From assembly GCF_016481305.1 (NCBI RefSeq), contig NZ_JAENBO010000001.1:62001-126000 (forward strand): a DNA stretch of 64,000 nucleotides. The letters run 5' to 3'. The notes beneath the pieces were generated by a model. It was given only the letters and a program-made list of their open reading frames with translations, did not search any database and was not told the origin of the DNA. Both the position numbers and the translations under genes were made by a program. Shown one piece after another: positions 28,971 through 37,898 of the stretch. Each line of letters opens with the position of its first letter. Within the stretch, counting starts at the first letter, position 1. This DNA is from Streptococcus pacificus (GTDB lineage: Bacteria > Bacillota > Bacilli > Lactobacillales > Streptococcaceae).

Positions 28971-31099
28971 TGTGTATTTGTGACTGTTTCTTCACTGACA
29001 ATGGTTGTTTCTTCAGTTGTAGTCTCTTGTGTCGTTGTTTCTTGCGTCGTTTCTTCGGTTGTAGTCTCTTGCGTCGTTGTTTCTTCGGTTGTTGTAAAAG
29101 TGTTAGTATTAAAACTTCCTCTTAGGTATAGAAAATCACCACTACGATAGAGACCTGTCGGTATTTGCCAATCTTCATTACCATCTTGAGTGAGATAAAT
29201 CATCATTTGACGATAAACTCTAGCAGCAATATTTAAACCATCCCCATAAACTGGCGTTAAACGATCCTTATAACCTGTCCAAACAGCCATAGCATATTGA
29301 GGTGTATAGCCAACAAAGTTTTCATCAGGAGCCATTGTACCTACTGAGTATGGGTTGATTCCCAGTCTTTCTTCAATAACAGACAATTCTTGATCTGTAT
29401 AGTTTGATGTTCCTGTTTTACCAGCTTGGTAAATACCTGAAATAGCAGCTTCAGTTCCTGTCCCATAGGTCATAACTTTTTTCATCATATCGGTCATCAT
29501 GTAAGCAGTGGTTTCTTCCATTGCTTTGCTACCACTATCTTCATAAGTTTTTACAGTACCATCGTTAAATTCAATTTTATTAATGTATTGTGGTTTGTAA
29601 TAAATGCCGCCATTCGAGAAGGCTGCATAGGCTGCGGCCATTTTCTCACTGCTGGCTCCGTATTTAGCTTCCCCACTACTGGTATTACTAGAAATAGCAT
29701 TAGAATAAAGCATTTGAGGGTAGTTAATGTTAAGTTTTTCTAAAAAGTCTTGAGCTTTTTTCAAACCAGTTGCTTCTAATGTTTTAACGGCTGGAATATT
29801 ACGTGATTGAACAATGGCAGTTTGCATTGTCATCCAGCCATAATACTGTCTATCCCAGTTATATAAGGGATCAGAAGTTCCAGGCCAATAATAAGGAGAG
29901 TCATTAAGCGATTGCGCTGTTGAAGTATAGACTCTATTGTCGAGAGCTGGGGCATAAGCAGAGATAGGTTTCATGGTTGAACCCCAGTCTCTATCTGTTA
30001 AAACAGCTTGATTTGTCCCAAAGGAGACATTAGGATCTTGATTACGTGCCCCTAATTGAGCGATAACTTTACCATTGGTGACATCTATGACTGTCGATGC
30101 TACTTGAAAATCTGCATCCGGATAATTAATGTAGGTATCTGAATTATAAATATCCCAGAGATAACGTTGGGCATCTATATCGACATTAGTATAGACTTTT
30201 AGACCTGCTGAAAAAATATCTTGATCAGTTTCTTTTTCAACTTCTGAAATAACTTCTTTTAAGTAATTATCTAGGTATTTAGGATAACTATTATTTTCTT
30301 TTAACTCTTGTAACCCATCAGTAACAGGTGTTGCAAGAGCTTCTTCATATTCTTCTTTGGTAATATGTTTTAATTCATACATCTGTCCTAAAACAATATC
30401 TCTTCTTGCTTGAGCGGCTTCAGGATTGCCGTAAGGATCATATTGACTAGGAGCTTGAGGAATTCCTGCTAAGAGAGCTAATTGTGCAACACTTAATTCC
30501 GTTAAATCTTTGCCAAAATAAGATTTAGCAGCAGTTAACATACCATAGTTACCATTTCCCATATAAACTTTATTGATGTAAAAGGTTAGGATTTCTTCCT
30601 TGGTATATTGTCTTTCCATTTGAAGCGCAAGCCAAGCTTCCTGAGCCTTTCTTTTTAAGGTCTGATCAGCTTCACTAGTTGAAAAATAAGCTAATTTAAT
30701 CAACTGTTGATCAAGCGTTGAACCTCCTTGAGTTGTTGAACTCGTTAGATTATGGAGGGCAGATCCGACAATACGATAAACATCAATTCCTCTATGATTA
30801 AAGAAACGATGGTCCTCAATAGCAGTAATAGCATTCACAAGACCAATAGGAATATTATCAGAAGAAACAGTTTCTCTTTTTTCTGACCCTAAGTCAGCAA
30901 TAAGATTGTCATTTTTGTCAAAAACTAGACTAGAACTTGTTGCATTGAGCTTTTCTTCTGATAGCGTTGGCGCACTACTAACATAGTATGCAAATAATAA
31001 ACCACCAGCAATAATAGCTAAAATAATCAGACTAACACCGATACTGATAGCGTACTTTAAAAATTTAATAACTTTTTTCTTATTAATGGGAATCACCAC
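28967..31099 (-). CDS. pbp1A: Penicillin-binding protein 1A (bifunctional class A PBP)
   Basis: A 710-residue peptidoglycan synthase. Membrane anchor at about residues 13-37; glycosyltransferase (GT51) domain with [14 protein letters not shown] near 93 and GGSTLDQQL near 125; transpeptidase domain with STMKP near 370, SRN near 430 and KTGTSNYTD near 560. The last 45 residues are Thr/Glu/Gln pentapeptide-like repeats ([10 protein letters not shown]) outside the cell. The GTG start (31099) has only a weak AGGTGG-like site and overlaps recU by 17 bp, so it is probably coupled to recU. This recU-pbp1A pairing is standard in streptococci. Confidence 0.95.
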   Translation of the reverse strand: MVIPINKKKVIKFLKYAISIGVSLIILAIIAGGLLFAYYVSSAPTLSEEKLNATSSSLVFDKNDNLIADLGSEKRETVSSDNIPIGLVNAITAIEDHRFFNHRGIDVYRIVGSALHNLTSSTTQGGSTLDQQLIKLAYFSTSEADQTLKRKAQEAWLALQMERQYTKEEILTFYINKVYMGNGNYGMLTAAKSYFGKDLTELSVAQLALLAGIPQAPSQYDPYGNPEAAQARRDIVLGQMYELKHITKEEYEEALATPVTDGLQELKENNSYPKYLDNYLKEVISEVEKETDQDIFSAGLKVYTNVDIDAQRYLWDIYNSDTYINYPDADFQVASTVIDVTNGKVIAQLGARNQDPNVSFGTNQAVLTDRDWGSTMKPISAYAPALDNRVYTSTAQSLNDSPYYWPGTSDPLYNWDRQYYGWMTMQTAIVQSRNIPAVKTLEATGLKKAQDFLEKLNINYPQMLYSNAISSNTSSGEAKYGASSEKMAAAYAAFSNGGIYYKPQYINKIEFNDGTVKTYEDSGSKAMEETTAYMMTDMMKKVMTYGTGTEAAISGIYQAGKTGTSNYTDQELSVIEERLGINPYSVGTMAPDENFVGYTPQYAMAVWTGYKDRLTPVYGDGLNIAARVYRQMMIYLTQDGNEDWQIPTGLYRSGDFLYLRGSFNTNTFTTTEETTTQETTTEETTQETTTQETTTEETTIVSEETVTNTQ
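29000..29095 (-). repeat. Tandem coding repeat in the pbp1A tail
   Basis: Nested repeats of a 15-bp unit encoding T-T-(E/Q)-E-T. A longer block containing TCGGTTGTAGTCTCTTGCGT occurs as near-identical copies at about 29000-29030 and 29053-29083. The unit size is a multiple of three, so copy-number changes would not break the frame. Confidence 0.75.
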
Positions 31100-31682
31100 C
31101 TAAAATAAAATGTTCAATAATATCCAAATAAGGAATTTGAGGGAAAGCTTTTGTTTCAATCTTAAAACCATTTTTTTTGATATAATCAAGAGGCATAGAT
31201 TTACTACCATTATCAATCTGATAAAAATCAATAAGGTAGGCTGCCGGTAGGTAATAAGTTTCCTTAAGGGATGAGAAATGAAGAAGGACAAAACAAATAC
31301 CATCTTGTTCAATCACATCTTTCATATGTAATATCTGATGCTTGTGAAAATTCTTCATAGGCATGGCAGTTTTCTGCCGAGTTTCTTTGGCTTCAAAATC
31401 AATATAATGTCCCTTGTAGACACCAGAGTAGTCAGTCGTTGAGGCTTGTCTGAAATAAGCTTCAACAATTTTAGCTCTACTTCTTTTAGGATAATCCACC
31501 TTTACAATCTGAACTGGTGTTGGTTTTTTATGTACCACAGCCAGATGATGTGCTAGGTAGTAATTGTTCGTGCTGTTAATTGCTGCTTCAAAAGACATCC
31601 CTCTGTTGGCAAAATCAACAGTTTTAATGGTCTGTTTTTTTGCGGTTGCCTTACGAATAAGCTTATGAGGATAGTTAACCAT
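31083..31682 (-). CDS. recU: Holliday junction resolvase RecU
   Basis: A 199-residue Holliday-junction nuclease of low-GC Gram-positives, used in recombination and chromosome segregation. The catalytic motif [16 protein letters not shown] (near residue 108) carries the metal-binding Asp, Glu and Lys of the PD-(D/E)XK family; [17 protein letters not shown] near 25 is the other hallmark. I choose ATG 31682 because AGGAG precedes it; an extension to 31760 has no ribosome site and an unconserved sequence. It overlaps pbp1A by 17 bp. Confidence 0.95.
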   Translation of the reverse strand: MVNYPHKLIRKATAKKQTIKTVDFANRGMSFEAAINSTNNYYLAHHLAVVHKKPTPVQIVKVDYPKRSRAKIVEAYFRQASTTDYSGVYKGHYIDFEAKETRQKTAMPMKNFHKHQILHMKDVIEQDGICFVLLHFSSLKETYYLPAAYLIDFYQIDNGSKSMPLDYIKKNGFKIETKAFPQIPYLDIIEHFILGGDSH

Positions 31683-31760
31683 AAAACTCCTATGCCTAGA
31701 TATACTTATATGATAACATAAAGTACTAATATTATAACATATTTTTAAATAAGGAGACAA

Positions 31761-32285
31761 ATGATGACTGTGATTCTTGTGACCGGCTATGGCTCGGCAG
31801 AATTAGGGGTTTTTAAAGATAATGATATTCGAATAAATATCATCAAAAAAGTCATTAAAAAAGACTTTATTGATTTTTTAGAAGAAGGTGCCGATTGGTT
31901 TGTATTTACTGGACGTTTGGGTTTTGAATATTGGGCTTTAGAGGTGGCTAAGGAGTTACAAAAAGAATACGATATTAAGTTGGCAACACTTTTTCCATTT
32001 GAAAATCATGGTAGCAAGTGGAATACTTCTAACCAAGAAAAATTAAAAAAGTTTAAGTCAGTTGATTTTATAAAGTATAGTTTTCCTTATTATGAGAATC
32101 CTCAACAATTGACTTACTTTAATCGGTATTTGATTGATCACACTTCCTCAGCCTACCTTTTTTATGATGAAGAGAAAAAAACAAACATAGATTATCTTTA
32201 CCAAATGATGATAGCAGAAAAAGACTATATCATCCGCCAATTAAGCTTTGAAAGACTTAACAATATTGTCGAAGACTTAAAGTAA
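31761..32285 (+). CDS. DUF1273 / YpsA-type SLOG-fold protein
   Basis: A 174-residue protein of the YpsA family (DUF1273), a Rossmann-like SLOG fold thought to bind a nucleotide or nucleotide-derived ligand. Markers: an N-terminal strand-loop [15 protein letters not shown] (G/S-rich loop) and [19 protein letters not shown] near 46. In Bacillus and Staphylococcus, YpsA influences cell division, and ypsA is next to gpsB (ypsB), as here. AAGGAG precedes the ATG pair at 31761/31764. It is divergent from recU-pbp1A. Confidence 0.88.
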   Translation: MMTVILVTGYGSAELGVFKDNDIRINIIKKVIKKDFIDFLEEGADWFVFTGRLGFEYWALEVAKELQKEYDIKLATLFPFENHGSKWNTSNQEKLKKFKSVDFIKYSFPYYENPQQLTYFNRYLIDHTSSAYLFYDEEKKTNIDYLYQMMIAEKDYIIRQLSFERLNNIVEDLK

Positions 32286-32374
32286 ATGCTTGATTTTTTA
32301 TCATTATTTAGGTATTATTGAAGTGACAGAGAATTTATTAATTCTTATAAATATAGAAATGTTTGGAGAAAGAT

Positions 32375-32692
32375 ATGGCAGGTATAAAGTTAAGTCCTAA
32401 AGATATATTTGAACAAGAATTCAAAACAAGTATGCGTGGGTATGATAAGGATGAAGTCAATGAATTCTTAGATGACATTATTAAAGATTATGAAAATTTC
32501 ATGGCTCAAATTCAAGCCTTACATAAAGAAAATGAAAAATTGAGAGAACAAGTAACTCAAAACAAAATTGCTGAGGCATCTTCAGCTCATTCTGAGTTAT
32601 CTCGAGTGTCAACTTCTGCCACTAATTTTGATATTTTAAAACGAATTAGTCGCCTAGAAAAAGAAGTTTTCGGAAAACAAATTATCGAATAA
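32375..32692 (+). CDS. gpsB: Cell division regulator GpsB
   Basis: A 105-residue DivIVA-like coiled-coil adaptor. The N-terminal lipid/PBP-binding part [20 protein letters not shown], then [17 protein letters not shown], and a C-terminal trimerising helix ([14 protein letters not shown]) are visible. GpsB links PBPs and the StkP-type kinase to the switch between septal and peripheral growth. I choose ATG 32375 because GGAGA precedes it. A TTG at 32363 in frame would put the ribosome site inside the gene. It lies directly before rnpB. Confidence 0.95.
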   Translation: MAGIKLSPKDIFEQEFKTSMRGYDKDEVNEFLDDIIKDYENFMAQIQALHKENEKLREQVTQNKIAEASSAHSELSRVSTSATNFDILKRISRLEKEVFGKQIIE

Positions 32693-32727
32693 TTTGGACA
32701 TTAAAATGTACAAATACTGTACAATTC

Positions 32728-33110
32728 TTTGCAATTTTTGGATAATCGCATGATTTTATATCATGAGGAAAGTCCATGCTAGCACCGGCTGTGATGCCGG
32801 TAGTGTTTGTGCTAGGTGAAACAATAAGCCTAGGGATGTAGTGATGCATTACGGCGACCCAAATAGCTAAGTCTAAGATATGCTAGAGTAGGTCTGAAAG
32901 TGCCACAGTGACGTAGTTTTTGTGGAAACGCAAAAAATGGAACGCGGTAAACCCCTCAAGCTAGCAACCCAAACTTTGGTCGGGGCACGAGATAGATGGA
33001 AACAGAACGTACTATCTTGACTGTTTAACAGTAGACAGATGATTATCGAAAAAGACAAGACCTAGTTGTCTTTGGAACAAAACATGGCTTATAGAAAATT
33101 GCATAATAGG
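32728..33110 (+). ncRNA. rnpB: RNase P RNA, Firmicutes type B
   Basis: The conserved GAGGAAAGTCCATGC core (P4 5' strand region) starts at about 32764, and the 3' partner ACAGAAC with a GCATGATT-like stem region is near 33004. The ends pair (GCAATTTT at 32731 with GAAAATTGC at 33094-33102, helix P1). A TACAAT -10 at 32720-32725 places the 5' end near 32731. Length of about 380 nt and the low-GC insert layout fit the B-type catalytic RNA that matures tRNA 5' ends. The position after gpsB is the usual one. Exact termini are estimates. Confidence 0.95.
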
Positions 33111-33112
33111 TT

Positions 33113-33137
33113 AGACTAGCTTATGCTAGTCTTTTAT
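33113..33137 (+). terminator. rnpB terminator
   Basis: AGACTAGC / GCTAGTCT stem with a TTAT loop and a short T-run (TTTATTTA). Confidence 0.75.
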
Positions 33138-33157
33138 TTAATATTAAAAGAGGAACT

Positions 33158-34312
33158 ATGAAAAAACAATTTGAATTAATTGCAACTTGTGCAGCTGGAA
33201 TAGAAGCAGTTGTCGGAAAAGAAATTAGAAATCTAGGCATTGATTGCCAAGTTGAAAATGGTCGAGTGCGCTTTAATGGAAACATTAAAACCATTATTGA
33301 AACAAATCTTTGGTTAAGAGCGGCAGATCGTATCAAAATTATTGTAGGTGAATTCCCTGCCAAAACCTTTGAAGAACTTTTTCAAGGGGTTTATGCTTTA
33401 GATTGGGAAAATTATTTACCTTTGGGGGCACGCTTTCCTATTTCCAAGGCTAAGGCTGTTAAATCAAAGTTACATAATGAACCGAGTATTCAAGCCATTT
33501 CAAAAAAAGCTGTTGTTAAAAAACTACAGAAACATTTTCACAGACCAGAGAATATCCCTTTGATGGAGACGGGTGCAGAATTTAAAATTGAAGTGTCTCT
33601 TTTAAAAGATAAAGCGACAATTATGATAGATACAACGGGTTCCAGTCTTTTTAAAAGGGGCTACCGTGTTGATAAGGGTGGTGCCCCTATTAAAGAAAAT
33701 ATGGCAGCAGCGATTATTATGCTTAGTAATTGGTACCCAGATAAACCTTTTATAGATCCGACATGTGGCTCTGGGACATTTTGTATTGAAGCTGCCATGA
33801 TTGGAATGAATATTGCACCAGGTTTTAATCGCGATTTTGCTTTTGAGTCTTGGGATTGGGTTGATAAAGATTTAATCCAATCGGTGCGTGATGAAGCTGA
33901 TTTAAAGGCAAATTATGAGATAGAACTTGATATTTCAGGTTTTGACATTGATCATCGTATGATTGACATCGCTAAGCAAAATGTGATTGAGGCTGGTTTT
34001 GCAGATGTCATTAAATTGAAACAAATGCGTCTCCAAGACCTATATACCAATAAATTAAACGGTGTTATCATCTCAAATCCACCTTATGGAGAGAGATTGA
34101 TGGATGACGAATTAGTGACAAAATTGTATAATGATATGGGGAAAACGTTTCATCCATTGAAAACATGGAGTAAATTTATCCTCACTAGTGATGAAAATTT
34201 TGAAAAAAAATATGGCAGTCAAGCAGATAAAAAACGTAAACTATATAATGGTACCCTAAAAGTTGATTTATACCAATTTTTTGGAGAGCGTGTTAAGCGG
34301 GCTGTAAAATAG
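33158..34312 (+). CDS. rlmL: THUMP-domain 23S rRNA N2-guanine methyltransferase (RlmL/YpsC type)
   Basis: A 384-residue protein: an N-terminal THUMP/ferredoxin-like RNA-binding part (FELIATCAAGIEAVVGKEI), then a Rossmann-fold SAM methyltransferase with FIDPTCGSGTFCIEAAMI near 200 and the catalytic ISNPPYGERL near 306, typical of N2-guanosine methylation. The assignment to RlmL/YpsC, which makes m2G2445 in 23S rRNA, follows from family and from the ypsA-gpsB-rnpB-ypsC order shared with Bacillus. AGAGGA precedes the ATG. mapZ follows 14 bp after its stop. Confidence 0.9.
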   Translation: MKKQFELIATCAAGIEAVVGKEIRNLGIDCQVENGRVRFNGNIKTIIETNLWLRAADRIKIIVGEFPAKTFEELFQGVYALDWENYLPLGARFPISKAKAVKSKLHNEPSIQAISKKAVVKKLQKHFHRPENIPLMETGAEFKIEVSLLKDKATIMIDTTGSSLFKRGYRVDKGGAPIKENMAAAIIMLSNWYPDKPFIDPTCGSGTFCIEAAMIGMNIAPGFNRDFAFESWDWVDKDLIQSVRDEADLKANYEIELDISGFDIDHRMIDIAKQNVIEAGFADVIKLKQMRLQDLYTNKLNGVIISNPPYGERLMDDELVTKLYNDMGKTFHPLKTWSKFILTSDENFEKKYGSQADKKRKLYNGTLKVDLYQFFGERVKRAVK

Positions 34313-34326
34313 AAGAGGTGATTTTT

Positions 34327-35688
34327 TTGTCGAATAAAAATGATGATATCAAAGATGATAAGAATTTAGAATTTGATGATGCCAAAAATATGACAGTGGA
34401 AGAAGCGCTCCGCAAGGATTCAGAAATTAAAGCTGGCATAGATGAAAATGATAATATTTTAGATAAATATATCAAACAACACCGTGAAGAAGTTGGAAAA
34501 CATAAATTTGAAAGTAAAATTCAAGCGTCTCAAGAAGATCCAAAAGAAATTGATGATTTTATTCAAGAAAAAAGAGAAGAGGTTAATCAAATAAAAGAGA
34601 GTGAAACCTCTCAAGAAAAACTTACTTTTGACCATTTAGAAGCGCAAGAATTACCAGAAAACCAAGACTCAACAGACGATATTATTCTTGGTGAGACAAA
34701 GGAATCTTCTAGTAAGAAAGGACTTATCATTGGTAGTCTCATCGCTTTATTGATAGCTGTTTTTGCTTTTGGCTATGTTTTAAACAATTTAAACAGCCCA
34801 ACAACTAATGAAAAAGAGGCAACTGTCACTAAAGAAAAAGATACAAAGGCTAATGATGAAGATATTAAAGCCTTTGAAGACATGTATACAAGTTATTTTG
34901 TTGACAAGGAGTTGACAAAGCCTAAAAATAGTGAGTTTGAACGTTTATCTGAATTAGAAGTTGCTTTAAATAAACTAAAAGGAACACCAGCTTATACTGA
35001 AGCAAAAGAAAAATATGATTCTTTGAAAAAAGCCATTGATGCCATTAAAGTCGTTAATGAGCAATTCACTGAACCTGTTATCGTAGATGGTGAAAAGGTT
35101 TCAGGCACTATTAAAGAGTCTGCTAATTTTGATGCTTTATCTGCTACTATGTTAAATACTGGAAAAGCAACTCTTGATAATTTATTGCAAAGTGCTGTTT
35201 CTGAAGGTCGTCAACAACTAACGGATAAAGTAGAAAAAGAAAAAGTGGCATCCTCAAGTCAAGAGGCTCCTGCTTTGCAACCTTCAAACAATGAAGAAAA
35301 TAGCGCCCCGACAGCTCCAGCTGCACCTGCTACAAATAATGCTACAGTTATTAATAATGCGGGCTCAATGTATGGTATTACTAATTATGACCCAGCTAGT
35401 TTGCAACGTCATTTGAGTAGAGTACCTTATAATAATGATATTATTGCCGATGTTAATAATCCTGGTTGGGTCTTTAATGAAGGTATTTTAGAAAGAATTG
35501 TTGCAGTAGCACAAGAAAGAGGTCATATCTCGGGTAACAATTATATTTTAGAACGTGTTAATATTATTAATGGTAATGGTTACTACAATATGTTTAAACC
35601 AGACGGTACTTACCTATTCTCAATTAATGCTAAAACGGGTTACTTTGTAGGTAATGCGCCAGGTAGAGCAGATGATCTTGATTATTAA
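34327..35688 (+). CDS. mapZ: Mid-cell-anchored protein Z (FtsZ-ring positioning)
   Basis: A 453-residue streptococcal division-site marker. Cytoplasmic half (about 1-130) with the conserved FDDAKNMTVEEALRKDSEI and ILDKYIKQHREEVGK blocks that contact FtsZ and hold StkP-type phosphothreonine sites; one membrane segment near 133-155; an extracellular domain with a Ser/Pro/Ala-rich linker; and the peptidoglycan-binding end ERVNIINGNGYYN, then KPDGTYLF and ADDLDY, near-identical to pneumococcal MapZ. I choose the TTG at 34327 (GAGGTG six bases before) as the start; an upstream GTG at 34318 overlaps that ribosome site. It is probably co-transcribed with rlmL. Confidence 0.92.
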   Translation: MSNKNDDIKDDKNLEFDDAKNMTVEEALRKDSEIKAGIDENDNILDKYIKQHREEVGKHKFESKIQASQEDPKEIDDFIQEKREEVNQIKESETSQEKLTFDHLEAQELPENQDSTDDIILGETKESSSKKGLIIGSLIALLIAVFAFGYVLNNLNSPTTNEKEATVTKEKDTKANDEDIKAFEDMYTSYFVDKELTKPKNSEFERLSELEVALNKLKGTPAYTEAKEKYDSLKKAIDAIKVVNEQFTEPVIVDGEKVSGTIKESANFDALSATMLNTGKATLDNLLQSAVSEGRQQLTDKVEKEKVASSSQEAPALQPSNNEENSAPTAPAAPATNNATVINNAGSMYGITNYDPASLQRHLSRVPYNNDIIADVNNPGWVFNEGILERIVAVAQERGHISGNNYILERVNIINGNGYYNMFKPDGTYLFSINAKTGYFVGNAPGRADDLDY

Positions 35689-35694
35689 ATAAGG

Positions 35695-35728
35695 AAAAAC
35701 ACTTCAACAACGTTGAAGTGTTTTCTAT
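35695..35728. terminator. Bidirectional terminator between mapZ and the esterase gene
   Basis: AAAACACTTCAAC / GTTGAAGTGTTTT 13-bp stem with a 3-nt loop and T-rich flanks on both strands. Confidence 0.9.
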
Positions 35729-35753
35729 ATGAGTAAACAATTTTAAAATGTTT

Positions 35754-36356
35754 TTAATGTTGTCTGTCTAGCCAATCTTTGGCTTTTTTTAATGACTCTA
35801 GATTAATTTCATGGCTATTGACCCAGAAAGTATCGACATTAGCACCACGCTTTTCAAACTGTTCCACCACATTACGACTATCTTCTAAGGAACAGATAGG
35901 ATCTTCTTCTCCCATAGAAATGAAGACATGTGTCTTGTCTTTTAACTGTGTTAAATGATCAGTATCTACAGGATACATTGGCGCAAATAAGATACCCTTA
36001 TGAAATGGTGTGTGATCAGCCAATAAAAGATTAATAGCCATATTAGAACCATTTGAAAAACCAACTAAAACAACATCTTTTAAATCAAATTGATAGTTTT
36101 CTGCCATTTCTTCAATGAATTTTCGAATGACACCACCACGATAATTAAGGTCATCAACATCATAGAGACCTTCTTCTAAACGTTTAAAGAATCTTAGTGC
36201 ACCATACTCATTAACCTCACCACGTAAACTCAAAACAGAAGCTTCGGGATTAAGAAATTCTGCGATAGATAATAAGCTGCGTTCATCGCCACCAGTGCCG
36301 TGTAATAAAACGAGTACTGGTGCGTTTTTTAACCCTTTTTTAAAAATATGTTCCAT
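35754..36356 (-). CDS. Alpha/beta-hydrolase, MhqD/carboxylesterase type
   Basis: A 200-residue serine hydrolase. LLHGTGGDE near residue 18 forms the oxyanion region, GFSNGSNMAINLLL near 105 holds the nucleophile Ser, EEDPIC near 160 the acid, and the His of VNSHEI near 186 completes the triad. The best match is the phospholipase/carboxylesterase family that includes Bacillus MhqD, induced by quinones. It is last in the minus-strand unit after the flavin reductase (9-bp gap), which supports a role in quinone or electrophile detoxification. The natural substrate is unknown. Confidence 0.82.
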   Translation of the reverse strand: MEHIFKKGLKNAPVLVLLHGTGGDERSLLSIAEFLNPEASVLSLRGEVNEYGALRFFKRLEEGLYDVDDLNYRGGVIRKFIEEMAENYQFDLKDVVLVGFSNGSNMAINLLLADHTPFHKGILFAPMYPVDTDHLTQLKDKTHVFISMGEEDPICSLEDSRNVVEQFEKRGANVDTFWVNSHEINLESLKKAKDWLDRQH

Positions 36357-36365
36357 TGATTTCTC

Positions 36366-36974
36366 CTAAGGTCTTTTTAAGTCAGTAAACTTACCAAGTT
36401 CAGCATAGGTTATTCCAGCTAAACGACTCATCGGTTGTAAGTTTTCAGGAATGATATAAGTATTTTGATAAACCTTTTCATCCAAATGATAATGAAGCAC
36501 TTTTAATAAGATTAAATCAGAAATCACTTCATTATCTTCATTTTTAATTTCAATATGATCATAAAGAGTTGTTTCAAATCTTGTTTTAGCTTCATTGACC
36601 CCTGGTGTTTTAATAGCTGTTGAAGGAGCAAGCGTCATACCTGTAGCTTCTAATTCACTTTCTTCATAAGGAAGTTGGATAGCTGCTTGATTGACCATTG
36701 ATAGATTATCAAGGCTGACACTATGAATGACAGCTTCTTTTTGCTCAACAATGTTTCTTGCAGTATCCTTCATTTGTCCATTAACGCGTTGAATACTGAC
36801 TGATAAAATAGCTGGTCGATGAGAAACTATATTATAAAAACTAAAAGGTGCTAGGTTAATATTACCTTTTTTTGATAGGGTTGATATAAAGGCAATTGGT
36901 CTTGGGATAACACTGCCAATCAAAATCTTATATTGTTCTTTGTCTGTTAATGCTTCTTTGGCAATAGAAATCAT
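36366..36974 (-). CDS. Flavin reductase-like FMN-binding protein
   Basis: A 202-residue flavin-reductase-like domain. GSVIPRPIAFISTLSKKGNINLAPFSFYN near the N-terminus is the FMN-binding signature (the split-barrel FMN fold, seen as IGSVIPRP and NLAPFSF), with KDTARNI and a His-containing segment downstream. Members reduce FMN with NAD(P)H or use it to reduce small substrates. It overlaps the preceding dioxygenase by 4 bp, which indicates coupled translation. Its place among quinone-response genes suggests reduction of quinones or of the flavin partner. Specificity is unknown. Confidence 0.85.
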   Translation of the reverse strand: MISIAKEALTDKEQYKILIGSVIPRPIAFISTLSKKGNINLAPFSFYNIVSHRPAILSVSIQRVNGQMKDTARNIVEQKEAVIHSVSLDNLSMVNQAAIQLPYEESELEATGMTLAPSTAIKTPGVNEAKTRFETTLYDHIEIKNEDNEVISDLILLKVLHYHLDEKVYQNTYIIPENLQPMSRLAGITYAELGKFTDLKRP

Positions 36975-37879
36975 TCCATCTCGTCCTTAAATTCTAGAGG
37001 TTTTAAATTTGCTGTAATTTCTTCACGGCGTTTTTCATACATATGAGGAAGTTGTAATTCTCTTCCCAAAAATTCAAATTCTTCATCAACAGTCATTCCA
37101 GGACCATCAGTGGCAAATTCAAAGATAACTTTACCTGTTTCACGAAGGTAAATTGATTTAAAGTATTTACGATCTCTAACAGAAGTGACATGATAATCTT
37201 TTTGAATGAGGAAGTCGCGCCAAGCTAATTCAGTATCATCATCTGGCAATGACCAAGCAATATGATGAACTGTTCCTGGTCCCCAAACGCCACGTTCATG
37301 AGAAATATTTTCGATAACTAAATCATGTTTTTCCATACCAACGGTTTGTAAGCGATAGGCCTTTTCATTTTCTGTTAAATCCTCTAAGCCCATGAAATCT
37401 TTGAGGAAATCACGACTACCAATTGGATCATTTGAAAGAAGCATAGCACCATGGAAACCGATAATATCAGGTTTATCATTTGCTTCACCAGATTCAACCA
37501 TTGCTAAATCTAAACCGTGGATATCTTGGAAGTATAGAGCATTGTATTCAAACCAAGGTTTTTCTTCGACAACAACATTATTGTTAGTAAGACGTTTTTT
37601 CCAAAAATCAAGTGAGCCTTTAGGGATTCTAAAAGCAATACGTCCTACTTGACCACTTCCTTTTTTACCAGGTTCAGCATTTTCCCATGGAAAGAAAGTG
37701 ATCAGTGTGCCTAAGTCATAATTTTGATTTGAAAAATAGAGGTGATAAACGCTAGGATCATCAAAATTGACAGTTTGTTTGACTAATTTTAATTTTAAGA
37801 GGTTACGGTAAAAATCTAAATTTTCTTGTGCGCTTCCTACGATAGCAGAAATATGGTGAATACGTTTAATAGCTTCCAT
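36971..37879 (-). CDS. Ring-cleaving (VOC-fold) dioxygenase, MhqA/MhqE-like
   Basis: A 302-residue glyoxalase/extradiol dioxygenase family protein with two VOC modules. IKRIHHISAIVG (metal His near residue 7) opens the first, WGPGTVHHIAWSLPD near 213 is the second metal-site His region, and VIFEFATDGPGM (Glu) near 263 the third ligand. I choose ATG 37879 because AAGGAG precedes it; a frame extension to 37939 has no ribosome site. In Bacillus the related MhqA/E/O proteins cleave hydroquinone rings and protect from catechol and methylhydroquinone. It shares about the same layout as its upstream neighbour, so the pair is a likely duplication. Confidence 0.85.
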   Translation of the reverse strand: MEAIKRIHHISAIVGSAQENLDFYRNLLKLKLVKQTVNFDDPSVYHLYFSNQNYDLGTLITFFPWENAEPGKKGSGQVGRIAFRIPKGSLDFWKKRLTNNNVVVEEKPWFEYNALYFQDIHGLDLAMVESGEANDKPDIIGFHGAMLLSNDPIGSRDFLKDFMGLEDLTENEKAYRLQTVGMEKHDLVIENISHERGVWGPGTVHHIAWSLPDDDTELAWRDFLIQKDYHVTSVRDRKYFKSIYLRETGKVIFEFATDGPGMTVDEEFEFLGRELQLPHMYEKRREEITANLKPLEFKDEME

Positions 37880-37898
37880 GCTAATAATCTCCTTTTTT

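Noticed and set aside
31683..31760. N-terminal extension of RecU to 31760
   Set aside because: No ribosome site, sequence not RecU-like, and it would run across the divergent promoter region. ATG 31682 has AGGAG.
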